Origin: Sphingobacteriales bacterium
Lineage (GTDB): Bacteria; Bacteroidota; Bacteroidia; Chitinophagales; CAIOSU01
Assembly (NCBI GenBank): GCA_027483645.1
Contig: JAIXUD010000010.1
Coordinates: 250,001 to 314,000, forward strand
Length of the DNA: 64,000 bases
Reading direction: 5' to 3'
Below are positions 35,176 to 43,393 of this stretch, one piece after another. A program made the translations under genes and the position numbers. The notes beneath the pieces are model-generated. The model did not search any database, was not told where the DNA came from, and saw only the letters and a program-made list of their open reading frames with translations. Position 1 is the stretch's first letter. Each line of letters opens with the position of its first letter.

Positions 35176-37311
35176 TTAAGCTTGCTCGTCGCCTTCGGCA
35201 GCTTCGCCTGCTTCATCGGCCGCTGGGGCTTCTGCTGCTGGTGCTTCTGCTTTTGGCGCGGCGGCTTTACCACCTTTTTTGGCGGCAGCTTGCTCGCTTT
35301 GCTCCATCTGCGATTTCAGTTGGCTCAACACATCCAAGTCGCCAAGGGTGTTTTTCTCAACTTTCGAGTTGGAGGCCTTCACTGCTTTGCTGGTTTTATC
35401 CTTCTCAACAGTTTTGGCTTTTTCGCCAGCTTTCTTCTCTTCGTACTTCACTTCTTCGTGCAAGCGGGCGTGAGAAAGGATGATACGCTTGTCCTTACGA
35501 TCGAACTCGATCACTTTGAACTCAATCGTTTCTTCCACTTCTACGTTTTTGCCATCTTCCTTCTTCAGGTGCTTGTTCGGCGCGAAGCCTTCCAAGCCGT
35601 ATGGCAACTGAACGATAGCACCGGCGTCTTCTTTACGTACTACAGTACCTTCGTGTACTGAGCCTTCTGGGAAAATGCTCTCGAAAGTATCCCAAGGATC
35701 TTCTTCGATTTGCTTGTGGCCCAAAGTCAATTTACGGTCGTCGGTATCAATGTTCAATACCACTACTTCCAACTGCTCGCCAGCTTTGGTAAACTCGTTC
35801 GGGTGACCGAAACGCTTGGTCCAGCTCAAGTCGCTGATGTGAACCATGCCGCCGATGCCGTCACCTAGCTCTACAAATACACCGTAAGGGGTGATGTTTT
35901 GTACTTTGCCAGTGTGGCGACTGCCAACAGGGAATTTATCAGCAATTTTGCCCCAAGGGTCTTCTTGCAAACGCTTCAAGCTCAATGACATTTTGCGCTC
36001 GTCGCGGTTCAAAGTCATGATAACAGCTTCGTAAATCTCGCCTGATTTGAAGAATTCTTTGCTGTTTACCGGTTGGTTGCTCCAGCTTACTTCACTTACG
36101 TGAATCAAACCTTCAACACCTGGGGTAATCTCCAAGAATGCGCCGTAATCTTCGATGTTTACGATTTTGCCTTTCACGGTAGAGCCGATTTCCAACTCGC
36201 CGCTCAATACGTCCCAAGGGTGAGACTGCAATTGTTTCAAGCCTAGGCTGATACGTTTTTTCTCGTCGTCGAAATCCAACACTACCACGTTCAACTTCTG
36301 GTTCAATGCTAGAACCTCGGTTGGGTGGTTTATGCGGCCCCAAGAGATATCGGTGATGTACAACAAACCATCTACGCCACCAAGGTCGATAAACGCGCCA
36401 AAGTCGGTGATGTTTTTGATAGTACCTTCCAATACTTGGCCTTTCTCCAACTTGCCGATGATTTCTTGGCGTTGAGCCTCCAAATCGCTCTCGATAAGTG
36501 CTTTGTGAGATACCACGGCATTCTTGATGGCTTCGTTGATTTTCACAACTTTGAACTCCATCTTTTGGCCTACGTACTGGTCGTAATCCAAGATAGGTTT
36601 CACGTCGATTTGTGAACCTGGCAAGAAAGTCTCCAAGCCATATACGTCCACAATCAATCCGCCTTTGGTTTTGCTGGTTACGCGGCCTGTAACAACGGTT
36701 TCGTTGGTGTACGCGTCCACAATGTTGTCCCAAGCTTTGATAAGCTTCGCATTTTTGCGAGACAATACCAACTGGCCACGGAAGTCTTCCTTCTCAACAA
36801 CAAATACGTCATAAATTTGGCCAACTGCCAGCTCTTCCACATCGCGGAATTCTGAAAGTGGAACCAAACCGTCAGATTTGAAGCCAATATTCAATACTAC
36901 GTCGCTGCTAGTAATACCAACAATGGCACCTTTCACAATCTCGTTCTCGCTAACAGCCTTAAGGGTACTGTCGTACAAGTCTTCCAGCTCTTGCCTACGC
37001 TCTTCAGTGTAGTGGCTAAGGCTGCGTTTGCCTTGGTCCCAGTCAAACTCGTCATGCGGGCCTGCAGGCAATTCTTCTTCAACGGCCACATCGGTGTCGT
37101 CTTCAGCAATTGCTTTAGCAGCTGCGGCGCCGGTTTGTACGGTAGCGGCTGGTGTTTCTTCAACACTGTTTTCAGCAGTATCGTCGGTTTGGGTTTCTTC
37201 AACACTGTTTTCGGCAGCGTTGTCTTGAGCTTCTTCACCTACTTCGGTGTTACCCTCAGCTTGTGGCTCCAATTGCTCTTCATTTTCTTGAGGAATTTGT
37301 TCTTCAGTCAA
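35176..37311 (-). CDS. rpsA: 30S ribosomal protein S1
   Basis: Multiple S1 domains (GxVxNITDFGAFIDLGGVDGLLYITDISWGRINHP etc.); long acidic N-terminus; apparent TTG start. Confidence 0.96.
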   Translation of the reverse strand: MTEEQIPQENEEQLEPQAEGNTEVGEEAQDNAAENSVEETQTDDTAENSVEETPAATVQTGAAAAKAIAEDDTDVAVEEELPAGPHDEFDWDQGKRSLSHYTEERRQELEDLYDSTLKAVSENEIVKGAIVGITSSDVVLNIGFKSDGLVPLSEFRDVEELAVGQIYDVFVVEKEDFRGQLVLSRKNAKLIKAWDNIVDAYTNETVVTGRVTSKTKGGLIVDVYGLETFLPGSQIDVKPILDYDQYVGQKMEFKVVKINEAIKNAVVSHKALIESDLEAQRQEIIGKLEKGQVLEGTIKNITDFGAFIDLGGVDGLLYITDISWGRINHPTEVLALNQKLNVVVLDFDDEKKRISLGLKQLQSHPWDVLSGELEIGSTVKGKIVNIEDYGAFLEITPGVEGLIHVSEVSWSNQPVNSKEFFKSGEIYEAVIMTLNRDERKMSLSLKRLQEDPWGKIADKFPVGSRHTGKVQNITPYGVFVELGDGIGGMVHISDLSWTKRFGHPNEFTKAGEQLEVVVLNIDTDDRKLTLGHKQIEEDPWDTFESIFPEGSVHEGTVVRKEDAGAIVQLPYGLEGFAPNKHLKKEDGKNVEVEETIEFKVIEFDRKDKRIILSHARLHEEVKYEEKKAGEKAKTVEKDKTSKAVKASNSKVEKNTLGDLDVLSQLKSQMEQSEQAAAKKGGKAAAPKAEAPAAEAPAADEAGEAAEGDEQA

Positions 37312-37400
37312 AATACTGACCCTCGGTTTTAAAAGGTTAAGAAATAAATTTCGAACGCCGTGATAGTCAAGGTGTTACCACCCATCCGCGCACGGGAATG

Positions 37401-37408
37401 CAAAGGTA
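37401..37408 (-). promoter_or_regulatory. -7-like box (TACCTTTG) upstream of rpsA
   Basis: Minus strand TACCTTTG matches TAnnTTTG. Confidence 0.4.
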
Positions 37409-37526
37409 CGCTTTTCTTTTTAATGTAGCAATGTGCAGGTGGGATAATGTGGTGATGGAGTTGCGGGTTACGGTTTGCGAGTTTGGAGTTGCGGTCGTTT
37501 TGTTGCCTCGGCAACAATGCAGGTCA

Positions 37527-38163
37527 CCCTGAGCCTGTCGAAGGGCGCGAGCTATTGCCGTGCACTGCGAAGTTTTTCACGTAGCAGTGCAGGGGACGGG
37601 TGCTAAACTCCCTTCTCGAAGATGTTCCATGCGACCAAAGAATTAACACATTACTCCTCGGTCCCCTTCTTAATCCGCCGACTATCATTTTTGGATTTCG
37701 CCAGTTCCGGCAAAACATCCCATTCCCCAGCAATTACAGCTTCCTTCTTTTTCCTGTTCCAGCCTTTTACTTGTTTCTCCCAAGCAATAGCTTGCTCAGG
37801 GTCGTTGAATATCTCCCGATATACCAATTCCACCGGCCTTCTAAAAAAGGTATACGCTTTTGGGTCGAGGCCATTGATGTGCTCTTGCAACCTACGTTCA
37901 AGGTTATTGGTGATGCCAGTGTAATAAGAGTTGTCAGCACACCTTAATATATAAACGTAGAAGAGGTTCACAAGTTGAAAATAGGGAATTTTTGTTGTGC
38001 GGGTTTGTGGGTCGCAGGGCGAGTTTTATGGGCTGCATTTTTGGTGGGCAGTACTTCGCATGGGAAGTTAGCGGGCTGCAAAGGCACCACCCGCCCGCAG
38101 CTCGCCTACGTGAAAAACTTCGGCTCGCTTAGCATTCGCTCGCGCCCTTCGACAGGCTCAGGG
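37527..38163. repeat. Inverted REP-like sequences flanking the GIY-YIG gene
   Basis: ccctgagcctgtcgaagggcgcgagc (37527-37552) is the exact reverse complement of 38138-38163; an inner 15-bp pair gaagtttttcacgta / tacgtgaaaaacttc is also perfect. Confidence 0.95.
37651..37971 (-). CDS. GIY-YIG nuclease family protein
   Basis: MNLFYVYILRCADNSYYTGITNNLERRLQEH..AIAWEKQVKGWNRKKKEAVI. Confidence 0.96.
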   Translation of the reverse strand: MNLFYVYILRCADNSYYTGITNNLERRLQEHINGLDPKAYTFFRRPVELVYREIFNDPEQAIAWEKQVKGWNRKKKEAVIAGEWDVLPELAKSKNDSRRIKKGTEE

Positions 38164-38215
38164 AGACACGCGGGCTTAGGAGTTGCAAGCGGGCACAAAA
38201 AATGATTGCAGCAAG

Positions 38216-38253
38216 TCTTGTGTCTTGTGTCTTGTGTCTCACATCTTGTGTCT
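38216..38253. repeat. tcttgtg 7-bp tandem array
   Basis: tcttgtgtcttgtgtcttgtgtctcacatcttgtgtct. Confidence 0.9.
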
Positions 38254-38257
38254 AATT

Positions 38258-40081
38258 CTACACCACCTCCCCCACCTTCATCTGCCTAGTAATCAGCGAA
38301 GCACTTCCCTCGGTATAGATAAGTACGCCTTGTGCGCCGGGCGATAGGTCGGCGGCATTGCCCTCGTCGGTGTCGATGTGCATTTCGAGCTTGTATTTGG
38401 GCGATACCCTTATCAGCACGTTGCCGAAGGTAAGGCTGCGGTCGTTGTTGGCAATGCGGACTTCCACAATGTCCTTGTCTTGTACTTTCAGTTCTTCGGC
38501 GTCTTGCGGAGTCATGTGGATGTGTCGCCAAGCGCAGATAACGCCTTGGGTAAGGCGAGCTTCGCCGTATGGGCCGATTAGGGTACAGCCGGGTGTGTTG
38601 TCTATCTTGCCCGATTCGCGCACGGGAGCATCAATGCCGAGGAAGAATTCATCGGTACGGCTTATCTCTACTTGGTCTTCGGGGCGGGTAGGCCCGAGGA
38701 TGCGTACCCGCTCAATGCGGTTTTTGGGGCCAACCACGGTCACGGTTTCGTTACAAGAGAACTGGCCGGGCTGGGAGAGGGGCCCGCGCTCGGTGAGCTG
38801 ATAACCTGGGCCAAACAGCAGCTCTACCGTCTGCTGCTTTAAGTGCACGTGGCGGGCCGATACGGCAATGGGGATACTGGTAATACGGTTCACTTGGTCT
38901 TGTGAGGAGGCTACCTGTGCAGTTTGCCTAGCTATGGACAACTGCTCATCGGTTTTTATTGCGAAAAGCTTTACACGGCTATGTGGCATGGCAAACTCGG
39001 CCACGGGTTTATTGGTGGAGAGCTTCAGGTCGCGGTTTAGGTCTTCGTCGATTACGGCACCCAGATAATCCAACCGTTGGCTGGCGCGGTGGCGTATTAC
39101 GGAACTGTTCTCGCCAATACCGCCCGTGAAGACAATCGCATCTACGCCGCCCATTATGGCGGTATAGGCACCAATATATTTGCGCAACCGGTGGCTAAAT
39201 ACGTGCAACGCCAAGCGGGCATCCTCATCGTTGCCCGAAGCTTTTTCGATAATATCGCGCATATCGTTGCCCACGCCTGAGAGGCCTTTTAGGCCACTTT
39301 CGTTATTCAGCAACTTATCCAATCCTTCACCATCTAGGTTTTCCTGTTTCGCCAACAACACCAACACGCCTGGATCAATATCGCCAACGCGACTGCCCAT
39401 TACCATGCCTTCCAATGGGGTCATACCCATGGAGGTTTCAACACTTCTGCCAAACTCCACCGCCGCTACCGAGCAACCGTTGCCCAAGTGGCAGGTAATG
39501 ATGCGCAGGCTGCGGATGTCGGTTTTTAAGTATTCGGCGGCCTTGTGCGCCACATACTCGTGGCTGGTGCCATGGAAACCGTAACGGCGGATGCCATGCT
39601 TTTCGGCTAGTGCCTTGGGCAGCGCATAAGCCTGCGCCCGCTTCGGCAAAGTATGGTGGAAGGCAGTATCAAACACGGCCACGTGCGGCACTTCGGCCAG
39701 CACGGCACGCGCAATGCGGATGCCTTCTATATTCACAGGGTTGTGCAGTGGGGCAAGGTGGTTGAGGCTTTCGCAGGTGGCTAATACCTCATCGGTAACG
39801 AGTGTGGCTTGGGTAAAGTGCTCGCCGCCATGCACCACGCGGTGGCCTACGGCATCAATGCCAAGGTTGCCGTTGCTGGCCAACAGCCGCTCCAACAAAA
39901 AACCGATGGCCGCCTTGTGCCCGCTCGGGCAGCTATCCACCGCTTCGCCATTAATGGTGAGCACTGGGCTTACGCCGGCAATACGCTCTGTAGTGGCGGT
40001 GGCAACGTGCTCGCCCGTAACGGAGTTAATGATATCGGCCTTTACGGATGAGCTACCGGAATTGAGGACAAGGATGTACAT
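38258..40081 (-). CDS. Acetate kinase - phosphate propanoyltransferase (PduL-like) fusion protein
   Basis: N-terminal MYILVLNSGSSSVKAD..GHRVVHGGE..YGFHGTSHEYV..CHLGNGCSVAAV acetate kinase; C-terminal IPIAVSARHVHLKQQTVELLFGPGYQLTERGPLSQPGQFSC..CAWRHIHMTPQDAEEL PduL. ATG at 40081 chosen over the track start. Confidence 0.93.
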   Translation of the reverse strand: MYILVLNSGSSSVKADIINSVTGEHVATATTERIAGVSPVLTINGEAVDSCPSGHKAAIGFLLERLLASNGNLGIDAVGHRVVHGGEHFTQATLVTDEVLATCESLNHLAPLHNPVNIEGIRIARAVLAEVPHVAVFDTAFHHTLPKRAQAYALPKALAEKHGIRRYGFHGTSHEYVAHKAAEYLKTDIRSLRIITCHLGNGCSVAAVEFGRSVETSMGMTPLEGMVMGSRVGDIDPGVLVLLAKQENLDGEGLDKLLNNESGLKGLSGVGNDMRDIIEKASGNDEDARLALHVFSHRLRKYIGAYTAIMGGVDAIVFTGGIGENSSVIRHRASQRLDYLGAVIDEDLNRDLKLSTNKPVAEFAMPHSRVKLFAIKTDEQLSIARQTAQVASSQDQVNRITSIPIAVSARHVHLKQQTVELLFGPGYQLTERGPLSQPGQFSCNETVTVVGPKNRIERVRILGPTRPEDQVEISRTDEFFLGIDAPVRESGKIDNTPGCTLIGPYGEARLTQGVICAWRHIHMTPQDAEELKVQDKDIVEVRIANNDRSLTFGNVLIRVSPKYKLEMHIDTDEGNAADLSPGAQGVLIYTEGSASLITRQMKVGEVV

Positions 40082-40143
40082 GGTGCCGCTTGATTGTGGA
40101 GGGCTAAAATAACAACAAATGCTGTTATTGCCATTAAAACGGG

Positions 40144-40361
40144 CGTCATTGCGAAGGCATAATTGATGTGGCGGTGTGAGATGCCTTGCAATGGCCTGAA
40201 GCAATCCGCTGCAGAGGGGAATGAAGATTACCTACCGCTAAATTAGATCATAGTATTACCGGCTCCTTGGTTTAGCAACATCATTCTTTGTAGCAGGGGA
40301 TTGCTTCAAGCCAATGCAGTTTATCACATATTGCGAGACCATGTAGGCTTTCGCAATGACG
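40144..40361. repeat. Intergenic inverted-repeat element (cgtcattgcgaa...gaagcaatc)
   Basis: cgtcattgcgaaggc (40144-40158) .. gaagcaatccgctgc and reverse-complement counterparts ggattgcttc .. gctttcgcaatgacg (40347-40361). Confidence 0.85.
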
Positions 40362-40369
40362 AGTTGTGT

Positions 40370-41197
40370 TTACTTGATACTATCAAGCCACAGCCCATGC
40401 AGTGCCCTTGCCGCCTTATTGCCATAAGTTTTGCCCCCATATTGCCCTACCCAGCGGATGCCCTGTATTGCATTAGTGAGGATAATTTCGTCGGCATCCA
40501 ATAGCATGCTCGGCTCTATGGGGCCCGAGGAAATGCCGTACCCTTCTTGCATCGCCATTTGGAAAAGCACCTTACGGGTTACCCCATCCAGCGGGCCCTC
40601 TTTTAGGGGCGGCGTGTGCAGGCTTGTCCCCTTTACTAGGAAGAGGTTGCTGCTGGTGGCTTCGATGATTTTGTTATTGGTATTGAGCAGTATGGCATCA
40701 TCCCAATTTTGGGCTTGCGCATACTGGTTTGCTAAAACATATAGCAGGGCACTCGTGGTTTTGATGTTTGAAAGTGGTCCCGTGGCTTTTAAATTTTCTT
40801 TATACAGGCCAATGGTGAGCCCCCTTTCAGTAAACTCTAAGTGCGCAGCGTCAATCGGCTGGCATTCAATTAAGAAGGAAGCATTATTTTGTAAAGATTT
40901 GTAGGTGCCTGTGCTGTCGCGGTAAACCGTAATGCGGATGCGGCCCGCTATGCCCAGTTGGTTCTTTTCGGCCAAAAAGTGCAATTGTTCCTCCAAGTAT
41001 GCTTCGGTGAAATAGGCGGGTACATCCAGCGCTAAATAGGCAATTCCTTGGCTTAAACGCTGCCAATGAAATGCGAGAAAAGGTGCTTTACCGTTGCTCC
41101 AGAGTATGGTCTCGAACAGCCCATCCCCATACCGAAATGCCCGGTTGGTAGTAGCCCATTCAGGGGCGGGTATGAGGTGGTTATTGTGGTTGATCAT
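40370..41197 (-). CDS. Aminotransferase class IV (branched-chain aminotransferase / aminodeoxychorismate lyase-like)
   Basis: RYGDGLFETILW..GRIRITVYR..NNKIIEATSSNLFLVKG..PLKEGPLDGVTRKVL. Confidence 0.9.
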   Translation of the reverse strand: MINHNNHLIPAPEWATTNRAFRYGDGLFETILWSNGKAPFLAFHWQRLSQGIAYLALDVPAYFTEAYLEEQLHFLAEKNQLGIAGRIRITVYRDSTGTYKSLQNNASFLIECQPIDAAHLEFTERGLTIGLYKENLKATGPLSNIKTTSALLYVLANQYAQAQNWDDAILLNTNNKIIEATSSNLFLVKGTSLHTPPLKEGPLDGVTRKVLFQMAMQEGYGISSGPIEPSMLLDADEIILTNAIQGIRWVGQYGGKTYGNKAARALHGLWLDSIK

Positions 41198-41206
41198 GGG
41201 GGGAGG

Positions 41207-41539
41207 TTAATCAGTAATTTCGACCAAATCTTCTCCTGAGTCTAATATGTCCAGAGCGGTTTGTAGTTGGTTTCTCAATAGAAATCCAAGCCGCTTAGTT
41301 GAGGTATTGCCACATGTTAGCCACAAAATTTTGGGTGGTGCTTTATGCCGAAGTAACAACTCTAAGAAATCTGCATCCTTGGTAAGGATGATGACATTGG
41401 TAGTTTTAGCGGCAAAAAATATCTGCAAATCATCTGCCTCTCTAAAATCCAAATCCCTTACATGCATGCAATCAATAGGAAAATTTGCCTTTATCCAAGG
41501 AGCTAAATGAGGTGATAACTGTGCATCAAGCCAAATCAT
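41207..41539 (-). CDS. DUF5615 family PIN-like protein (putative toxin)
   Basis: MIWLDAQLSPHLAPWI..VIILTKDADFLELL..PPKILWLTCGNTSTKRL. Confidence 0.9.
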   Translation of the reverse strand: MIWLDAQLSPHLAPWIKANFPIDCMHVRDLDFREADDLQIFFAAKTTNVIILTKDADFLELLLRHKAPPKILWLTCGNTSTKRLGFLLRNQLQTALDILDSGEDLVEITD

Positions 41540-41763
41540 TAAGCGGCCTTAACAACAGGGTGATTCATTCTTTGAGATGCATACAAAAGAGATGCTTTGA
41601 TATCATCTTCTTGCAAATCGGGCATCTCATCAAGAACTTCTTGCTGGGTTAGCCCATGGGCAAGCAAGTCCAGCACATCCGTAACTCGGATGCGCATGCC
41701 CCTTATACATGGCCTACCACCACATTGGGCGGGGTTGATAGTAATACGATCAAGTAATTCCAT
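41539..41763 (-). CDS. DUF433 domain-containing protein (putative antitoxin)
   Basis: MELLDRITINPAQCGGRPCIRGMRIRVTDVLDLLAHGLTQQEVLDEMPDLQEDDIKASLLYA. Confidence 0.93.
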   Translation of the reverse strand: MELLDRITINPAQCGGRPCIRGMRIRVTDVLDLLAHGLTQQEVLDEMPDLQEDDIKASLLYASQRMNHPVVKAA

Positions 41764-41792
41764 AATGAAAGATAACAATTACAAATCGAAAA

Positions 41793-42455
41793 TCAATCCA
41801 ACTTCATTTCCGGTATCTCTCCATCCACCAGCAATCTACCCGCGGTAGCTTTCACAATTTCTTCAACAGTTACGCCCGGCGCACGCTCAATGAGTTTAAA
41901 CCCGCCATCATCTGGCAGCACATCCACTACGGCCAATTCCGTCACAATACGCCTTACCACGCCCAAGCCGGTAATGGGTAACGAGCATTTTGGCAATAGC
42001 TTGCTTTCGCCTTCCTTGTTTTGGTGCATCATGGCCACGATGATGTTCTCCGTGCCTGCAACCAAATCCATGGCGCCGCCCATTCCTTTCACCATTTTGC
42101 CAGGTATCTTCCAGTTGGCAATGTCGCCGTTTTCCGATACTTCCATGGCACCGAGTACCGTCAAATCAATATGGCCGCCACGTATCATACCGAAGCTGAA
42201 TGCAGAATCGAAGAAGCTGCTACCGGGTAGGGTGGTTACGGTTTGCTTGCCAGCGTTGATTAGATCCGGGTCCACTTGATCTTCGTAAGGGAATGGGCCC
42301 ATACCCAGCAATCCGTTTTCGGAGTGCAAGGTAATATCAACCCCTTCGGGTATGTAATTGGCCACCAAGGTCGGAATGCCGATACCAAGGTTCACGTAGT
42401 ATCCATCCTTCAGCTCTTGGGCAATGCGTTTTGCTATTCCATTTTTATCCAACAT
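41793..42455 (-). CDS. scoB: 3-oxoacid CoA-transferase subunit B
   Basis: [53 protein letters not shown]. Confidence 0.95.
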   Translation of the reverse strand: MLDKNGIAKRIAQELKDGYYVNLGIGIPTLVANYIPEGVDITLHSENGLLGMGPFPYEDQVDPDLINAGKQTVTTLPGSSFFDSAFSFGMIRGGHIDLTVLGAMEVSENGDIANWKIPGKMVKGMGGAMDLVAGTENIIVAMMHQNKEGESKLLPKCSLPITGLGVVRRIVTELAVVDVLPDDGGFKLIERAPGVTVEEIVKATAGRLLVDGEIPEMKLD

Positions 42456-42580
42456 GGGAAATCCAATTTGAAAGTGTGATGTGTTTTAACAACTAAGTGC
42501 ACTAAGGAAATTTCACTAAGGTCACTAAGTTGCTTTGTGTTCTTTGTGAATCCTTCTTTGCGCCCTTCGTGGTTCAATTA

Positions 42581-43279
42581 TTATCCGCGCTTACGGATTG
42601 TTTTTTGTTCGATTCTCTTCTCATATGCAGTCCCTTGGAAAATGCGCTGCACAAATATCCCAGGTGTGTGTATCTCATTCGCATCCAACTCACCTGGCTG
42701 CACTAGTTCTTCTACTTCGGCAATGGTAACCTTTCCGGCTGTTGCCATCAAGGGGTTGAAGTTTCTAGCGGTAGCTTTGAAAACCAAGTTGCCCATGGTA
42801 TCGCCCTTCCAAGCTTTTACGATGGCAAAGTCGGCGGTGAGGCTCTCCTCTAGTATGAATTTCTTGCCGTTGTATTCGCGTACCTCTTTGCCTATGGCTA
42901 CTTCGGTGCCGAAGCCCGTGGCAGTATAAAAGGCAGGTATACCCGCACCACCGGCACGTATTTTTTCGGCAAGGGTGCCTTGTGGGGTCAGTTCTACTTC
43001 CAGTTCGCCGGCCAATAGTTGACGCTCAAACTCGGCGTTCTCGCCTACGTAGCTGCTAATCATTTTTTTTATCTGGCGGGTTTCGAGCAGCAAGCCGAGG
43101 CCAAAACCATCCACACCGGCATTGTTGCTGATGCAGGTAAGGCCCTTTACGCCTTTCTTTACCAGCGCGGTAATACTGTTCTCGGGTATGCCGCACAGCC
43201 CGAAACCGCCGAGCATAATGGTGGCATTATCAGGTATATCGTGTATCGCCTCATCGGCGTTTTGGAACACTTTCTTCAT
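42581..43279 (-). CDS. scoA: 3-oxoacid CoA-transferase subunit A
   Basis: [53 protein letters not shown]. Confidence 0.95.
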   Translation of the reverse strand: MKKVFQNADEAIHDIPDNATIMLGGFGLCGIPENSITALVKKGVKGLTCISNNAGVDGFGLGLLLETRQIKKMISSYVGENAEFERQLLAGELEVELTPQGTLAEKIRAGGAGIPAFYTATGFGTEVAIGKEVREYNGKKFILEESLTADFAIVKAWKGDTMGNLVFKATARNFNPLMATAGKVTIAEVEELVQPGELDANEIHTPGIFVQRIFQGTAYEKRIEQKTIRKRG

Positions 43280-43393
43280 AGCGGATGCATTTGCCGCTAA
43301 GATAGAAAGGTTAATTTGAAAATTGGGGATGGGAGGGGTGATTTGACAATGCCAATCGCCAACGCATTTATTAAGCGTAACCCATCAAAAAAC

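Noticed and set aside
36113-36733. 206-aa minus-strand ORF overlapping rpsA in another frame
   Set aside because: Lies fully inside rpsA, Arg-rich shadow translation with no domain; rpsA is unambiguous.
37524-37733. ORF ending ..HCYVKNFAVHGNSSRPSTGSG and its counterpart 37975-38205 (..YVKNFGSLSIRSRPSTGSGRH)
   Set aside because: Both translate the inverted REP-like arms; similarity of the peptides reflects the DNA repeat, not a gene.
37651-37971. Group I intron or homing endonuclease for the GIY-YIG gene
   Set aside because: The protein is a compact YhbQ/UPF0213-like GIY-YIG with no DNA-binding extension, and no intron or split host gene is visible.
39180-39584. 134-aa and 132-aa plus-strand ORFs opposite the acetate kinase domain
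   Set aside because: Antisense shadow ORFs; Ser/Pro/Thr-rich composition typical of reverse reading.
40371-40386. tacttgatactatcaag as another CTTGATA array member
   Set aside because: Falls at the 3' end of the aminotransferase coding sequence and is only a single short match.
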